DNA of 5,550 bases from an uncultured Ruminococcus sp. (GCA_902773395.1 CACYEJ010000274.1:1-5550); one strand, 5' to 3'; positions 1-5,547 are shown, counted from the first letter of the stretch. The notes: generated by a model from the letters alone, not told the origin. Made by a program: numbers and translations.

Positions 1-11
1 ACCTGCCAATC

Positions 12-55
12 AGTCTTCGCCTGGCGGCTTGACTTCTTGGGGTGTTCCGTCACCC
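12..55 (+). repeat. GC-rich hairpin-forming segment upstream of pyrE
   Basis: Two short stem-loops lie side by side in an unusually GC-rich stretch. The first pairs AGTC (12-15) with GACT (31-34) and GCC (19-21) with GGC (26-28), across a small internal loop. The second pairs GGGTG (40-44) with CACCC (51-55) around a 6-nt loop. The composition contrasts with the AT-rich DNA that follows at 58-129. No T-run follows either stem, so they are not classical terminators. The stretch could be the end of a dispersed intergenic repeat or part of a 5' leader. The pairing is read directly; the role is unknown. Confidence 0.4.
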
Positions 56-57
56 GC

Positions 58-87
58 AAAGTTTTGAAAAAGTTTGATCAAAACTTT
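58..87 (+). repeat. Perfect 10-bp inverted repeat with alternative hairpin in pyrE leader
   Basis: AAAGTTTTGA (58-67) is exactly complementary to TCAAAACTTT (78-87), with a 10-nt loop. The loop carries a near copy of the left arm, so AAAGTTT (69-75) can instead pair with AAACTTT (81-87). The two hairpins share the same right arm and are mutually exclusive. An A7T7 tract (98-111) follows, directly before the pyrE ribosome site. The T-run is too far from the stem for a standard intrinsic terminator. I see no recognisable PyrR-binding motif. It may be a regulatory leader or a dispersed repeat; the sequence does not decide. Confidence 0.5.
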
Positions 88-114
88 ATTGACTATCAAA
101 AAAATTTTTTTAAT

Positions 115-121
115 AAAGGAG
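115..121 (+). promoter_or_regulatory. Ribosome binding site of pyrE
   Basis: AAAGGAG lies 8 nt before the ATG at 130. It decides the start: the same frame is open all the way to the window's left edge and contains an earlier ATG at 37, but that ATG has no such site. The site sits inside a small AAAG/CTTT complementary pair (115-118 with 122-125). Confidence 0.85.
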
Positions 122-129
122 CTTTTACA

Positions 130-765
130 ATGGAAAAAATTATTGCAAAAGATTTATTATCTATAAACGCTGTATTTCTTCGCCCGGAACAGCCTTTCAC
201 TTGGGCAAGCGGCATTAAAAGCCCAATCTATTGTGACAACCGTCTTACACTCTCCGCTCCCCGTGTAAGAGATGACATCGAGAACGCACTCGCAAGAGTA
301 GTTGAAGAAAACTACCCCGAATGTGAGGTTCTTATGGGTACAAGCACAGCCGGTATCGCTCATGCAGCTATCACCGCAACTATCCTCAACAAGCCTATGG
401 GATACGTTCGCTCGGGCGCTAAAGACCACGGCAGAGGCAACCAGATCGAGGGCAAGCTCGAAAAGGGTCAGAAAGTTGTTGTAATCGAGGATTTGATTTC
501 TACCGGCGGAAGTGTAATTGAGGTTGTTGACGCATTACGTGCTGCCGGTGCAGAGGTACTTGGCATTGCAAGCATTTTCACGTACGGTATGCAGAAGGGC
601 ATTGACCGTCTTGCTGCTGCAAATGTTAAAAACATCAGCCTTACAAATCTTGACGTTATCGCCGAGGTAGCTGCCGAGCAGGGCTACATCAAGCCTGAGG
701 ATAAAGAAAAGCTCATTAAGTTCCGCAATAATCCCTCTGATGAGAGCTGGATTGGAGAAGCATAA
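130..765 (+). CDS. pyrE: Orotate phosphoribosyltransferase
   Basis: This 211-residue enzyme joins orotate to PRPP to give orotidine 5'-monophosphate, the fifth step of de novo UMP synthesis, in the cytoplasm. The length is normal for bacterial PyrE. Visible signatures are SPIYCDNR (residues 31-38) near the N-terminus, the flexible catalytic loop with R94, K98 and H100 in [12 protein letters not shown], and the PRPP-binding motif [13 protein letters not shown] (116-128) with the acidic pair E120-D121. The family works as a dimer in which loop residues complete the neighbour's active site. The start at ATG 130 is supported by AAAGGAG at the right distance and by the family N-terminus. The stop TAA overlaps the pyrB ATG by one base (taATG), implying coupled translation with pyrB and pyrI. 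No convincing promoter was found upstream in the window, so transcription may begin further left. Confidence 0.97.
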   Translation: MEKIIAKDLLSINAVFLRPEQPFTWASGIKSPIYCDNRLTLSAPRVRDDIENALARVVEENYPECEVLMGTSTAGIAHAAITATILNKPMGYVRSGAKDHGRGNQIEGKLEKGQKVVVIEDLISTGGSVIEVVDALRAAGAEVLGIASIFTYGMQKGIDRLAAANVKNISLTNLDVIAEVAAEQGYIKPEDKEKLIKFRNNPSDESWIGEA

Positions 766-1679
766 TGAGGAGCGTTATTGATATTCTCGACTTGTCCACA
801 GAGGAAATTGAACAGCTCATCAGCGTTGCCTGCGACATTATTGCAAACCCCGACAAGTACGCTGAGAAGTGCAAGCGTAAGAAACTTGCAACACTATTCT
901 TTGAACCCTCAACAAGAACAAGGTTAAGCTTTGAGGCGGCGATGTATGAGCTTGGCGGAAATGTTATCGGATTTTCCGCAGCGAACAATTCTTCGGCTGC
1001 CAAGGGCGAAAGCGTTTCTGATACAGTGAGAACAGTTTCCTGCTATGCGGATATCATTGCAATGCGTCATCCGAAAGAGGGTGCACCGCTTGTAGCGTCT
1101 ATGGCTGCGGATATTCCGATTATCAATGCAGGCGACGGCGGTCACAATCACCCAACGCAAACACTCGCTGATTTGTTGACTATCTACCGGGAAAATGGCG
1201 GATTCAACGACTTGACTGTAGGACTTTGCGGTGACTTGAAATTCGGAAGGACAGTTCATTCGCTTATTAACGCACTGTCACGCTATTCCGGTATCAAGTT
1301 TGTCCTGATATCTCCGGAAGAACTAAAGCTTCCTGATTATGTCACAAATAACGTGATTTTGAAAAACAACATTCCCTACACAGTAACAACTGATTTAGTC
1401 GGTTCAATTCCGGAGCTGGACATTCTCTATATGACCAGAGTGCAAAGAGAAAGATTTTTCAACGAACAGGACTATATCAGACTCAAAGACAGTTATATTT
1501 TAACTCCGGATAAGCTGGCTGATGCAAAAAAGGATTTGAGCATTATGCACCCTCTTCCCCGTGTAAATGAGATTTCCGTAGCAGTTGACAAGGATCCGAG
1601 AGCTTGCTATTTCAAGCAGGTGTTAAACGGAAAGTACATCAGAATGGCACTTATTTTAAAGCTTTTGGGGGTGGAATAA
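765..1679 (+). CDS. pyrB: Aspartate carbamoyltransferase, catalytic chain
   Basis: PyrB makes N-carbamoyl-aspartate from carbamoyl phosphate and aspartate, the second step of pyrimidine synthesis. At 304 residues it is close to the E. coli chain (about 311). Carbamoyl-phosphate site: [13 protein letters not shown] (45-57), with the S-T-R-T-R core at 49-53. The S76/K80 loop in [10 protein letters not shown] matches the loop that closes over the neighbouring subunit's active site. Further catalytic segments are GHNHPTQTL (H129, Q132), [11 protein letters not shown] (R162), MTRVQRERF (R225, Q227, aspartate binding) and MHPLPRV (261-267). No key residue is missing. The start overlaps the pyrE stop by one base, with GGAGAAG (754-760) as a close ribosome site. 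The following pyrI supplies the regulatory chain, so an E. coli-like catalytic trimer/regulatory dimer holoenzyme is expected, by inference. Confidence 0.97.
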   Translation: MRSVIDILDLSTEEIEQLISVACDIIANPDKYAEKCKRKKLATLFFEPSTRTRLSFEAAMYELGGNVIGFSAANNSSAAKGESVSDTVRTVSCYADIIAMRHPKEGAPLVASMAADIPIINAGDGGHNHPTQTLADLLTIYRENGGFNDLTVGLCGDLKFGRTVHSLINALSRYSGIKFVLISPEELKLPDYVTNNVILKNNIPYTVTTDLVGSIPELDILYMTRVQRERFFNEQDYIRLKDSYILTPDKLADAKKDLSIMHPLPRVNEISVAVDKDPRACYFKQVLNGKYIRMALILKLLGVE

Positions 1680-2096
1680 ATGGTTATTGATTCGATTACC
1701 AACGGCATTGTAATTGACCATATTACTTCAGGAATGAGTATGACCTTATACAAATTTCTCAATCTTGACAAGCTTACATGCTCTGTTGCAATCATAAAAA
1801 ATGCTCCAAGCTCTAAGAACGGCAAAAAGGATATTATCAAGATTGACGAATTGATTGACATTGATTTTGATGTGCTGGGTTATCTTGATCCGGGTGTATC
1901 CGTAAACACAATCAAAGACGGAACTATTGTCAGCAAATTCAATCCTGAGCTTCCCGATAAGATTGTTGGTGTTATAAGATGCAAAAATCCTCGCTGTATT
2001 TCTCAGGACGAGCAAGAGCTTACACATATCTTTAAGCTTACAGACAGGGAGAAAAGAATTTACCGCTGTATCTACTGTGAAAGCAAGGCAAAATAA
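1680..2096 (+). CDS. pyrI: Aspartate carbamoyltransferase, regulatory chain
   Basis: PyrI (138 residues) binds nucleotide effectors and links catalytic trimers of aspartate carbamoyltransferase; CTP inhibits and ATP activates in E. coli. The N-terminal allosteric domain begins with IVIDHI. D13, K54 and K86 line up with E. coli nucleotide-site residues D19, K60 and K94 in my recollected alignment. The C-terminal zinc domain has four cysteines, C101 and C106 (CKNPRC) and C130 and C133 (CIYC). The spacing is identical to the E. coli CX4C...CX2C zinc site that contacts PyrB. The protein is about 15 residues shorter than E. coli PyrI, at both ends. The ATG follows the pyrB stop with no gap (TAAATG), and a G-rich site (GGGGGTGGA, 1667-1675) precedes it. 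This is the last gene of the operon, followed by a strong terminator. Confidence 0.96.
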   Translation: MVIDSITNGIVIDHITSGMSMTLYKFLNLDKLTCSVAIIKNAPSSKNGKKDIIKIDELIDIDFDVLGYLDPGVSVNTIKDGTIVSKFNPELPDKIVGVIRCKNPRCISQDEQELTHIFKLTDREKRIYRCIYCESKAK

Positions 2097-2111
2097 TTTT
2101 ATTTTTAATAT

Positions 2112-2152
2112 AAAAGACTATTCAAACATCTTCTGCTTGAATAGTCTTTTTT
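2112..2152 (+). terminator. Intrinsic terminator of the pyr operon, probably bidirectional
   Basis: AAAAGACTATTCAA (2112-2125) pairs perfectly over 14 bp with TTGAATAGTCTTTT (2137-2150) around an 11-nt loop. On the + strand it ends in a T6 run (2147-2152), 15 nt after the pyrI stop. Read on the - strand it also ends in CTTTTATATT, so it can stop transcripts from the peroxiredoxin gene that ends at 2174. One hairpin thus serves two convergent units. Confidence 0.9.
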
Positions 2153-2173
2153 CTTACTTATTACTATTTATTA

Positions 2174-2629
2174 TCAATCCAACGCCTCAAGTGTTTGCTG
2201 CGGATTATCAGCAGCTTTTACTTTTTTGAAAACCTTGATAATCGTTCCTTCCTCGTCAATCAGGTAGGTTGTACGAACAACACCCATGCTGATTTTACCA
2301 TACATTTTCTTTTCCTGCCACACTTCATAAGCCTTAATAGCTTGCAGCTCAGGGTCAGACAACAGAGTGAAAGGAAGGCTGTATTTCTCCGCAAACTTAG
2401 TATGAGAAGCAACACTGTCCTTGCTTACCCCAATGACCGCCGCATTTTTCTCCACAAACTGCGGATACAGCTCACCAAATCCGCAAGCCTGTTTTGTACA
2501 GCCTGCTGTATTATCCCGTGAATAAAAATATAACACTAGCTTCTGCCCTTTATACTCAGACAAAGTATGAACTTTACCGTTTTGATCCGGCAGCTCAAAA
2601 TCAGGTGCTTTAACTCCAACATCAAGCAT
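2174..2629 (-). CDS. bcp: PrxQ/BCP-type thioredoxin-dependent peroxiredoxin
   Basis: This 151-residue cytoplasmic thiol peroxidase reduces hydrogen peroxide and organic hydroperoxides, and is recycled by thioredoxin. The N-terminus VGVKAPDFELPDQNG is typical of AhpC/TSA-fold proteins. The peroxidatic cysteine is C44 in NTAGCTKQAC. A second cysteine, C49, stands five residues later, the arrangement of PrxQ enzymes that form an intramolecular disulfide in the same helix. T41 and R119 (GVVRTTYLID) are the expected activating residues. The usual proline of the PxxxTxxC motif is S37, and the residue before G43 is alanine rather than the common proline. There is no signal peptide. The start lies 15 nt after the lipoprotein gene, with AAAGG (2642-2646) about 12 nt upstream, so it is probably co-transcribed and may need translational coupling. 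Length and motifs make the family call firm. Confidence 0.94.
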   Translation of the reverse strand: MLDVGVKAPDFELPDQNGKVHTLSEYKGQKLVLYFYSRDNTAGCTKQACGFGELYPQFVEKNAAVIGVSKDSVASHTKFAEKYSLPFTLLSDPELQAIKAYEVWQEKKMYGKISMGVVRTTYLIDEEGTIIKVFKKVKAADNPQQTLEALD

Positions 2630-2644
2630 TACTATCTACAACCT

Positions 2645-3523
2645 TTACTCAGATTCATTATCAACCTCTCGGTCTATACGATAACCGATATCAGCAACAA
2701 TACCATTTTGTACGTCAAAATACATATACTTATTTCCCACATAATATCTATGTTCATCGTTAATGACTATGCTGCTTTCACCATAAGCCTTTATAACATC
2801 GTCCTCAGTCATTCCAACCTTGATACCCTTTTCCGTTTCCAATGTGTTGTTAAAAATCTGTATTTCTTCAACAAACATACTATCTTCGTTTTGAGTAACA
2901 GCTATCCAAAAATCATTGTAATTATAATTATGGTAATCAACAGAATTAGGCTCACCGGCAATTGCTGTTGCGGCGTTTATATCATCGCCAAGATATATCT
3001 TCTCGCGATTATAAAAGAAAGCAATATCATCTTCGCTAAACGAACCTATTATAACCGGCTGTTCGCTAACAGTCTGACTTGTAACATCGGTATCATCAGA
3101 TATTTCACTGTCCAAATCCATATCAGAACTAATGTCGGTATCTGTATCGGAGGTTGGAGTTTGTGAATCATCGTCATTATCATCATTCTCATAATAATAA
3201 ATCGTGGTTTCTACCGTATTTGAAGCGATACTGCTTGTATTTTTACTGCTGATATCACTGGAATCATCATTCGTCGAAACATTTTTTTGATCAACATCAG
3301 CATCTGACGAGCTAGCACGAGTAGATTGCTCCGTTATTTCCGAAGATACTACACTATGCTCAATCTCTTTTGTTCTGCTGTTATTACGGGAAGCATTTTC
3401 GACTGTATCGGTATAATTTACAACCGAATGATTATCATCGAAACTCGGTGCTGTCTTATCGCAAGCGGAGAAGCTTGAAAGCATTAGTACGGCGGCAAGA
3501 ATGATAATAGTTTTACTTTTCAT
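2645..3523 (-). CDS. Putative lipoprotein with acidic Ser/Asp linker and tandem SmpA-like units
   Basis: I do not recognise a named family for this 292-residue protein. It starts with a short lysine-containing n-region and a hydrophobic core (about 5-15). A lipobox-like FSAC follows, so C21 is the probable lipidated residue and the protein should sit on the outer face of the membrane. Residues 22-158 are a low-complexity linker rich in Ser, Asp, Thr and Asn, very acidic around 112-147. Residues 160-283 form a compact domain with two similar units: YLGDD...IAGEP (177-192) and KVGMTEDDVIKAYGES (235-250). Both show a G-x10-G spacing resembling the short repeat of SmpA/BLIP-like folds. Function is unknown; binding rather than catalysis is suggested. 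The start is supported by AGGAAAGG 9 nt upstream and by a strong promoter. The peroxiredoxin gene follows after 15 nt. Confidence 0.8.
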   Translation of the reverse strand: MKSKTIIILAAVLMLSSFSACDKTAPSFDDNHSVVNYTDTVENASRNNSRTKEIEHSVVSSEITEQSTRASSSDADVDQKNVSTNDDSSDISSKNTSSIASNTVETTIYYYENDDNDDDSQTPTSDTDTDISSDMDLDSEISDDTDVTSQTVSEQPVIIGSFSEDDIAFFYNREKIYLGDDINAATAIAGEPNSVDYHNYNYNDFWIAVTQNEDSMFVEEIQIFNNTLETEKGIKVGMTEDDVIKAYGESSIVINDEHRYYVGNKYMYFDVQNGIVADIGYRIDREVDNESE

Positions 3524-3532
3524 GTTTTTGTA

Positions 3533-3540
3533 CCTTTCCT
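3533..3540 (-). promoter_or_regulatory. Ribosome binding site of the lipoprotein gene
   Basis: AGGAAAGG on the - strand lies 9 nt before the ATG at 3523 and supports that start. Confidence 0.75.
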
Positions 3541-3600
3541 CGCAATATTGTATTCAAACTTCACTTTCATTATTTCTTTACATACATCTCTACATCATAT

Positions 3601-3628
3601 ATTATAGCATACTGACGAAATTAATCAA
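3601..3628 (-). promoter_or_regulatory. Extended -10 promoter of lipoprotein-peroxiredoxin unit
   Basis: On the - strand a consensus TATAAT (-10, 3601-3606) is preceded by TGC, giving the extended -10 form TGCTATAAT. A TTGATT box (-35, 3623-3628, four of six consensus bases) stands 16 nt further upstream. Transcription would start near 3594, leaving a leader of about 70 nt before the ATG at 3523. This is the clearest housekeeping sigma-type promoter in the window. Confidence 0.75.
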
Positions 3629-3692
3629 GAAGTAATTTGTAACATTTTTTTAAACAATTCTGACAAAAAATTATCAATTAACACACCGCAAT

Positions 3693-3736
3693 AAAAATGA
3701 AAGTCCACCAATAAACTATGGCAGACTTTTATTTTT
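3693..3736 (-). terminator. Intrinsic terminator after the alpha/beta hydrolase gene
   Basis: A 13-bp stem pairs 3693-3705 with 3724-3736 (core AAAGTC/GACTTT, one G-T wobble, A/T-rich base). The top of the hairpin can add CCA/TGG (3708-3710 with 3719-3721). It begins 11 nt after the hydrolase stop. On the - strand the stem ends in a run of five Ts (CATTTTTATT), fitting termination of the hydrolase transcript. On the + strand a T-run also follows, but no + strand gene precedes it. Confidence 0.75.
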
Positions 3737-3747
3737 TGTCAAAATAT

Positions 3748-4695
3748 TTAATTCAACACTGCTGCTTCCATATCTGTAACATTATCCAAAAAATCTGCTA
3801 CAATATCCTCATAAGCCTCTTTTCCTAGAACAGCTCTTGACTCTGCATGACCGGCACCGTCAACGAGATGTATTTCACTATAACCGCAAGTGACAGCTTT
3901 CATTTGCTTACTATTATCCGGTGTGATAAAAGTATCATCATTTCCGTGGATAAAACATATTGGAACAGAATTATCCTTTAAGGCATCAATCGCATGAGTA
4001 TCTTTCATACTCCACCCATAGAGCATACGCATTGTAAATTCAACAATCGGCTCCGCAAATTCAATATGTCGAGCCTTAAAAGCGGTACCTATCAGTTCAT
4101 ATAAATTTGCAAACCCACAATCCGCTACTACAAAATGAACCTTCGGATTATAACCAAGTGCTGACAACGATGTACTGCTGCCCATTGACTCTCCGTGAAG
4201 TCCAAGATAGATATCGTTACCAAAGCGTTCATATGTATCGTTGATAATTTTAATCAAATCCTGCGACTCATAGTTACCAATAGTACAAACAGTTGGTTCA
4301 TTTTCTCCGTGACCACGTAAATCATAAATTACACAATTATATCCCAATTCAATATATACAGGCACATACTTTGCCGCACCGTATCTGTTTGAATTATACC
4401 CGTGAGAAATTATTATATACTTATTTGCAGCAAATGTTTCAGCTGTAGAAACAAGTTCACAATGAATAATATAGTCGTCCATTCCCTCAACTGTATAAGT
4501 CTGAGTTTGGTAATTTTCAAGATTTCCCCACACATTATTCGATTTTGCCCACTGCATCTCTTCTTCAAGAGACAAACCTTTAGGAAAACTAAGCTGACGA
4601 GCCATAACAATTGAAAACAAGATCATAATCACTGTTATCACAATCATAATAATCAAAATCGCTTTTAGCAAAAATGCAATAATCGTTCTTGTCAC
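3748..4695 (-). CDS. Membrane-anchored alpha/beta hydrolase (serine hydrolase)
   Basis: This 315-residue protein has one N-terminal membrane segment (about 4-32) and then an alpha/beta hydrolase domain. The catalytic set is complete. An oxyanion-hole motif is ISHGYNSNRYG (H98-G99), the strand-turn IYDLRGHGEN is at 123-132, and the nucleophile is S170 in GESMG. The acid is D254 in IHGNDDTF and the histidine is H283 in GAGHAES. A short cap region lies between about 195 and 240. The layout resembles B. subtilis YqkD-like and Bem46-like serine hydrolases, whose substrates are mostly unknown, so an ester or peptide bond substrate cannot be named. The anchor suggests action at the membrane surface, probably outside. 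The start is GTG at 4695, supported by AAGGGAAG (4703-4710) and by placing the anchor at the N-terminus. It lies 27 nt after the LRR-dockerin gene and is probably in the same transcript. Confidence 0.9.
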   Translation of the reverse strand: MTRTIIAFLLKAILIIMIVITVIMILFSIVMARQLSFPKGLSLEEEMQWAKSNNVWGNLENYQTQTYTVEGMDDYIIHCELVSTAETFAANKYIIISHGYNSNRYGAAKYVPVYIELGYNCVIYDLRGHGENEPTVCTIGNYESQDLIKIINDTYERFGNDIYLGLHGESMGSSTSLSALGYNPKVHFVVADCGFANLYELIGTAFKARHIEFAEPIVEFTMRMLYGWSMKDTHAIDALKDNSVPICFIHGNDDTFITPDNSKQMKAVTCGYSEIHLVDGAGHAESRAVLGKEAYEDIVADFLDNVTDMEAAVLN

Positions 4696-4722
4696 AGCTT
4701 CACTTCCCTTTATAAATATATT

Positions 4723-5400
4723 TTAATTGGTTGCAATAAACTCACCAACACGAGCATCAACCGGTAAACTTACGGAATATCTCAAAACATAAAGTGCATC
4801 GGCACTTGTAATCCTTTCGTCTGAATCAACATTACATAGTGAGTTTTGAAGATCTGTAAGATTTTCTAATCCTACTGAATTTCTGAGAATTGTCAAGCTA
4901 TCAGCAGAGGTAATCTTTCCGTCAAAATTTATATCACCATAACATACATTCATGTATGAAATATTATTATTCTGGGCATACTCCTCTGCGGCTGAGCCAG
5001 CACAACAAATAATGGTAAGATTCTCACAATTTGCAAAAACGCTATTTCCAAGCTCCGTCACACTACTGGGAATCATAATAGTTTCAAGATTTGTGCAGCC
5101 ATAAAAAGCACTGTTGCCTATTTGTGTAACAGAATCAGGAACAGTAACACTTGTGATTTCAGTATTTCTCAAAAAAGTATAATTCTTAATCGAGATAACC
5201 GGATGATCATATACCTCAGAAGGAATAACAACCTCAGTATTGCTGCTGTGATATTCCGCCAAAGCAGCATTGCCGTTTTCGTCAAATTCGTAATAAAATC
5301 CGTCTTTTCCGAGCAGCACAGCAGAAGCCGGCAAAGTAAACACCGCTGTCAATAAAGCTAAGATCATAGCAATTATTATTATCTTTCTTGTTTTTTTCAT
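4723..5400 (-). CDS. Secreted BspA-type leucine-rich repeat protein with C-terminal dockerin
   Basis: This 225-residue protein has a Sec signal peptide (MKKTRK, then a hydrophobic stretch) with a likely cut after ASA at residue 27. Residues 57-150 contain about three BspA/LRR_5-type repeats, shown by VTVPDSVTQIGNSAFYGCTNL and IMIPSSVTELGNSVFANCENL, closed by a typical EEYAQNN cap. Residues 154-213 are a type I-like dockerin with two calcium-loop helices. The first loop is DINFDGKITSAD (D156, N158, D160, D167) and the second NVDSDERITSAD (N190, D192, D194, D201). Dockerins bind cohesins on scaffold or cell-surface proteins, so this protein is probably held in an extracellular complex. It has no catalytic domain, so a binding role is inferred. 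AAAAGGA (5409-5415) lies 8 nt before the ATG. The hydrolase gene follows after 27 nt. Confidence 0.92.
   Translation of the reverse strand: MKKTRKIIIIAMILALLTAVFTLPASAVLLGKDGFYYEFDENGNAALAEYHSSNTEVVIPSEVYDHPVISIKNYTFLRNTEITSVTVPDSVTQIGNSAFYGCTNLETIMIPSSVTELGNSVFANCENLTIICCAGSAAEEYAQNNNISYMNVCYGDINFDGKITSADSLTILRNSVGLENLTDLQNSLCNVDSDERITSADALYVLRYSVSLPVDARVGEFIATN
4762..4941 (-). other. Dockerin domain coding segment
   Basis: This segment encodes residues 154-213 of the LRR protein. It holds two F-hand calcium loops, each followed by a helix (SLTILRNSVGL and ALYVLRYSVSL). Positions 10-11 of both loops are Ser-Ala and positions 17-18 are Leu-Arg in both copies. These are positions known to contribute to cohesin recognition in type I dockerins. 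The match between the copies suggests two equivalent binding faces. Confidence 0.85.
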
Positions 5401-5408
5401 ACTAACAA

Positions 5409-5415
5409 TCCTTTT
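5409..5415 (-). promoter_or_regulatory. Ribosome binding site of the LRR-dockerin gene
   Basis: AAAAGGA on the - strand, 8 nt before the ATG at 5400, supports the chosen start. Confidence 0.75.
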
Positions 5416-5432
5416 ATTTATGCTTAAATTTT

Positions 5433-5460
5433 TTTATATGTGAAATAAGTCGGCGAACAA
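5433..5460 (-). promoter_or_regulatory. Weak candidate promoter of the LRR-dockerin/hydrolase unit
   Basis: On the - strand TATAAA (5433-5438) stands 16 nt after TTGTTC (5455-5460). The -10 matches five of six consensus bases, but the -35 only three. Transcription would start near 5426, leaving a short leader of about 26 nt. If the edge frame at 5434-5547 is a real gene, the unit may instead be read through from upstream. Confidence 0.3.
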
Positions 5461-5547
5461 GCTGCTTGCAGAACAGGATAGCAATGCGTATATAGAACAA
5501 ATCACACCACAAATGGACATAAAAAAGATAATTTTTATCTTTAACAT
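5434..5547 (-). CDS. Possible small or partial hydrophobic protein at the window edge
   Basis: A - strand frame is open from the window's right edge to TAA at 5434-5436. From the ATG at 5547 it encodes 37 residues beginning MLKIKIIFFMSICGV, mostly hydrophobic over residues 5-31 and with three cysteines (C13, C17, C25). It could be the C-terminal membrane segment of a longer gene lying to the right, or a small membrane protein, or chance. No ribosome site can be seen because the window ends 3 nt upstream of this ATG. The stop is 33 nt before the LRR-dockerin start, a spacing that would fit one operon. The family is not recognised. Confidence 0.3.
   Translation of the reverse strand: MLKIKIIFFMSICGVICSIYALLSCSASSLFADLFHI
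5524..5542 (-). repeat. A/T-rich 8-bp palindrome near the right edge
   Basis: AAAGATAA (5524-5531) pairs with TTATCTTT (5535-5542) around a 3-nt loop. On the - strand the stem runs into a T6 stretch (5526-5521), so it resembles a weak terminator for a gene beyond the window. The stem has only one G-C pair and would be unstable. It also lies inside the possible frame at 5434-5547, so at most one of the two readings is likely to hold. Confidence 0.3.

Noticed and set aside
58..111. Intrinsic terminator formed by the 10-bp inverted repeat and the T7 run
   Set aside because: The T-run begins 17 nt after the stem, whereas intrinsic terminators need it directly after.
89..116. TTGACT followed 16 nt later by TAATAA as a pyrE promoter
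   Set aside because: The -10 match is poor and the transcript would start at or after the ribosome binding site.
37..129. N-terminal extension of pyrE from the earlier in-frame ATG at 37
   Set aside because: The extension overlaps the hairpin repeats and has no ribosome site, and the PyrE family N-terminus matches the start at 130, which has AAAGGAG at 8 nt. The open frame to the left edge is best explained by chance.
716..1259. - strand open frames antisense to pyrB
   Set aside because: pyrB is certain by its motifs, and the opposite frames show no recognisable protein features.
2567..3166. Long + strand open frame opposite the lipoprotein gene
   Set aside because: It is the antisense of a low-complexity coding region, spans the lipoprotein/peroxiredoxin junction, and has no family motif or ribosome site.
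3085..3300. Repetitive-looking tract as a possible CRISPR or tandem repeat array
   Set aside because: The repetition comes from Asp and Ser codons of the lipoprotein linker; there is no fixed repeat unit or spacer length.
4402..4614. Short frames on both strands within the hydrolase gene
   Set aside because: They lie in other frames of a gene with a complete catalytic triad and carry no independent signals.
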